From Sorangium cellulosum So0157-2 (GTDB lineage: Bacteria > Myxococcota_A > Polyangia > Polyangiales > Polyangiaceae), in the NCBI RefSeq assembly GCF_000418325.1, contig NC_021658.1, positions 1,860,001 through 1,924,000 on the forward strand: DNA of 64,000 nucleotides. The letters are read 5' to 3'. The position numbers and the translations under genes are program-made. The notes under the pieces are model-generated. The model did not search any database. It saw only the letters and a program-made list of their open reading frames with translations, and was not told the origin of the DNA. Below, piece by piece: positions 61,890-64,000 of the stretch. Within the stretch, counting starts at the first letter, position 1. Each line of letters opens with the position of its first letter.

Positions 61890-63503
61890 CTGATGCCTCG
61901 ATCCGTTTCAGGAAGAGTCACAAGGGCACTTAGGCGCCCAGCAGCAGGCACCGTGCCTGATCGATTCGCGGCGCGCGCAGCTATAGCATGCTGCGGGAGC
62001 AAGGCCCGCGTATTCCCGAGCCGCTGAGCGCCGCGAGGCGGCACGCGCATCGGTTCTTCTGGATGGCGGCGGGAGATCATGCACATCGCTCCTTCTGTCG
62101 CATACAATGTAGCTGCACGAGCCGGGAGCCGTGACCGGACCTCGGCTTGCGGGTCGCGTTCATCGTCTCACCAAGCGGATGGACGGGCTCTTCTACCACG
62201 GGTTGCGCGTGCATCGAAAGCGCCTCGAGGGCCTCGCTGCGCTGGGACAGCAGCGGCAGCAGGGCAGCAGGAGCCGGCTCGCAATGCCCTGCCGTATCCT
62301 TCGGCCGTAGGCGGCGATCCTCCCAGAACGCGCGCTCCGGCGCTCCGGTCGTGGGCGCGCTCGACTCAGCGCGGCACGGCGAAGCCAGCGGATAGCTCGC
62401 GCGGAACGACCGTACGACGCGCGGCGGCGAGTGGCTGGGAGCTGCAACAGGTGCCCCGTCCGAGGCCAGTACACCCATTGCTCGGGTGTCGCGGCAGTCG
62501 GGGAAATCCGTAGTGCCCCGATATAAAACCCGTAGCGGCCAGGTAGTGGTGCGCTGGGGCTTGCAGGGTTCCAGAGCCGGTCACGGAGCAGGCATTCACG
62601 TCGAGTCCTTGCTGGGTGAGCCGGTGACGCGCGGCGTGGTTGGACTGGATCTCGGGCGTCCAGCCGTGGGCATGCCCGGCCCGTCGGGTACGTCATTTCG
62701 TGAGCGGTCGGGTAAGACGGCCTTGAATCATGGCTCGGGGGTGGGCAGCCGCCGTGGACGGACGCGCCAGCGGGAGCTAAGGCGCCCTTATCGGCGGTGC
62801 GGGTCATGAGCGGCGAGTTCAACGTTGCGTAGTCACCGCGCTCTATAAGGAGCGCCGTCGAAGCGAAGAGCGCGCTACTGGGACGTGTACAGCACGAACG
62901 GAATTTGCAACACGACACCGAACCTGCTCTCCGGCCCGGCCAGCTTGCACCCGAGGGCGTGGACCCTAGCGTCGCTTCGGCGACCTTCCTGGTCGTGGCG
63001 CACCGTCCTCCTTTCTTGATTTTTGTTGTCCGATCTTCGGGACGAGGCTCGTATGCCGGAACAACTCCGAACCAGCCGATCCTACGCGGCTGCTCTCCGG
63101 TCCGCCCAGGTTACGGGGCGAGGCGCGAGCCTGGCATGAGCGGGCGAGCTTTTCGGGTCTTTCTGCGCTGCGCTTCTTGCTCCATTTTTCATGTCGGATC
63201 CTCGCGGTGCGGATCGTAAGCCGGAGTAGCTCCAAGCCAGCTGGTGCCTTCGATGGTATGTGGCAACGCATGTCGCTGGCCTTCTGGCGGCGTTCTTCAC
63301 AATGCGTCCAGGCGCAGAAGCGTCCCTGGTACGGCTGACATTGCTCAGGAGACTCCCGTCACCGTCGACATCGTCGCCGGCAGCGATGTACGCCCCGTTT
63401 TCAAAACAAGCATATTACGATCTTTGTAGCACGGATCGATCCCGTGGCTTTTTAGCGAAGTCCAATATTCTGTTTCTTCTGTATAACACTGGAAGGTGCG
63501 ATA
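61890..63503. other. 1.6-kb stretch without a supported gene
   Basis: The left 150 bp should contain the promoter of the ECF operon. The middle (about 62460-62830) has frames on both strands with repeated similar-looking but unidentified content (for example KSVVPRYKTRSGQVVVRWGL on the plus strand), which could be a remnant or a structured non-coding element. The right part contains two imperfect 65-bp direct repeats and then A/T-rich DNA before the last gene. Confidence 0.4.
63013..63241. repeat. Two imperfect about 65-bp direct repeats
   Basis: Copy 1 at 63013-63075 and copy 2 at 63173-63241 share the order TTCTTG, a T-rich strip, TGTCNGATC, CGTA-GCCGGA and CTCC-A-CCAGC. Spacing is 160 bp. 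Function unknown; they lie 260-490 bp upstream of the secreted-protein gene. Confidence 0.55.
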
Positions 63504-64000
63504 ATGATATCTGGCAAAACAAACGTTATTCTGAGCTCCGCGGCGGCAATTGTTCTCGCGTCCGGCGCTGCGAGCGCCGCCCCCACGATGGATCTAACGA
63601 CGCTTCCGATGTCTCCGGCCCTCCGTGAGGCGCTGAAGGCCCAGCGTGGCATGACGGAGGAACAGGTCAACAACTTCACGGCGACTCTCGCGCAGATCGC
63701 CGTCTATAACGATCACGCGAACCCGACGGACACAGGGCGTAACGACACATCTGTCACCAAGGTGTACTGGGCGGCACCCTATTTCACGCCGAGCCCTGCG
63801 CGGGGCGCCGTCGGCGCCGAGCTGTTCGCTGATGACGCCCTCAGGATCCTGGACGCGGCCGACCAGCTCCTCACTTCGTTCGAGTTCCAGTCGCAGGAGT
63901 ACCTCCGGCTGACCCTCCGCCGGAAGGAGATGGTCGATAAGATCGACCAGGTCGATCAGGCTCTGACCAGGAGACCCGACGCTATCGCACGCCAGAGCCT
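63504..64000 (+). CDS. Secreted protein of unknown function (C-terminus beyond right edge)
   Basis: The ATG at 63504 is preceded by GGAAGG at a proper distance (63491-63496), and the frame is open to the window end, giving at least 165 residues. A Sec signal peptide is evident: MISGKTNVILSSAAAIVLAS then GAASAAP, with cleavage after ASA at about residue 25. The mature part begins helical (LPMSPALREALKAQRGMTEE) and includes YWAAPYFTPSPARGAVGAEL and a charged helix (QEYLRLTLRRKEMVDKIDQVDQALTRR). I recognise no family. The gene is preceded by A/T-rich DNA (63400-63500), unlike the surroundings. Confidence 0.7.
   Translation, partial: MISGKTNVILSSAAAIVLASGAASAAPTMDLTTLPMSPALREALKAQRGMTEEQVNNFTATLAQIAVYNDHANPTDTGRNDTSVTKVYWAAPYFTPSPARGAVGAELFADDALRILDAADQLLTSFEFQSQEYLRLTLRRKEMVDKIDQVDQALTRRPDAIARQS

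Noticed and set aside
61413..62027. 204-codon plus-strand frame opposite the ECF sigma gene
   Set aside because: Antisense to clear sigma regions 2 and 4; no start signal.

Overview
The window looks like chromosomal DNA of a large-genome myxobacterium (Myxococcota, Polyangiales/Sorangium-like). The grounds are inference from content: about 70% G+C with strong third-position G/C bias in most genes, Gly-rich lipoproteins, several ECF-type sigma factors, a sigma-54-type AAA+ protein with an FHA domain, large SpvB/Rhs proteins, a membrane pyrophosphatase, and many divergent regulator/enzyme pairs. No rRNA, tRNA or CRISPR array was recognised by eye.

Layout. (1) 1-1.7 kb: a three-gene minus-strand operon (HD protein, sigma-region-4-like HTH protein, nucleotidyltransferase running off the left edge). 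(2) 2.3-7.3 kb: an Rhs polymorphic toxin whose tail carries a deaminase-type signature, with an ATGA-overlapping candidate immunity gene; the pair is bracketed by inverted copies of an 18-bp sequence that also occurs at the 3' end of the integrase gene at 31 kb. (3) 7.7-28 kb: metabolic and regulatory genes, mostly as divergent pairs: lipoproteins, RidA/LysR, aminotransferase, H+ pyrophosphatase, GH30 hydrolase, AraC/metallo-hydrolase, large catalase, cytochrome P450, HxlR/dihydrofolate-reductase-like, LysR/quinone-oxidoreductase-like. (4) 28-35.9 kb: mobile and decayed DNA: a complete IS1182-family element with CTAG target duplication, a tyrosine recombinase, two tandem paralogous small DNA-binding-like genes, and remnants of IS66 and of a Gly-rich lipoprotein gene.

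(5) 35.9-43.2 kb: a 2241-residue SpvB/FG-GAP/Rhs protein ending in an AHH-type nuclease, followed by an Imm11-like immunity gene. (6) 43.3-51.6 kb: an envelope operon (PEGA/TPR protein plus two Gly-rich lipoproteins) divergent from a sigma factor fused to a transmembrane segment, then a membrane-anchored HigA-like HTH protein, another sigma factor and an unknown protein. (7) 52.6-58.5 kb: an island of lower G+C holding two co-directional cassettes of genes linked to unknown or defence-like functions: dual-OB protein / DUF488 / DUF488, and DUF5131 (Gp37/Gp68, three-Cys) / TcmP. A decayed integron-type integrase lies between them and a 5'-truncated globin gene lies at the right border. (8) 59.4-61.9 kb: an ECF sigma factor translationally coupled to an FHA-AAA+-Fis protein that lacks a recognisable GAFTGA loop. 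The window ends with the start of a secreted protein gene.

The least explained signals are: the two paralogous promoter regions at 33.55-33.70 and 34.49-34.64 kb, in which all four operator half-sites carry the same concerted two-base change (GGTATCTC versus GGTAATTC); the low-GC DUF488/dual-OB and DUF5131/TcmP island; and the repeats bracketing the two Rhs toxin loci.
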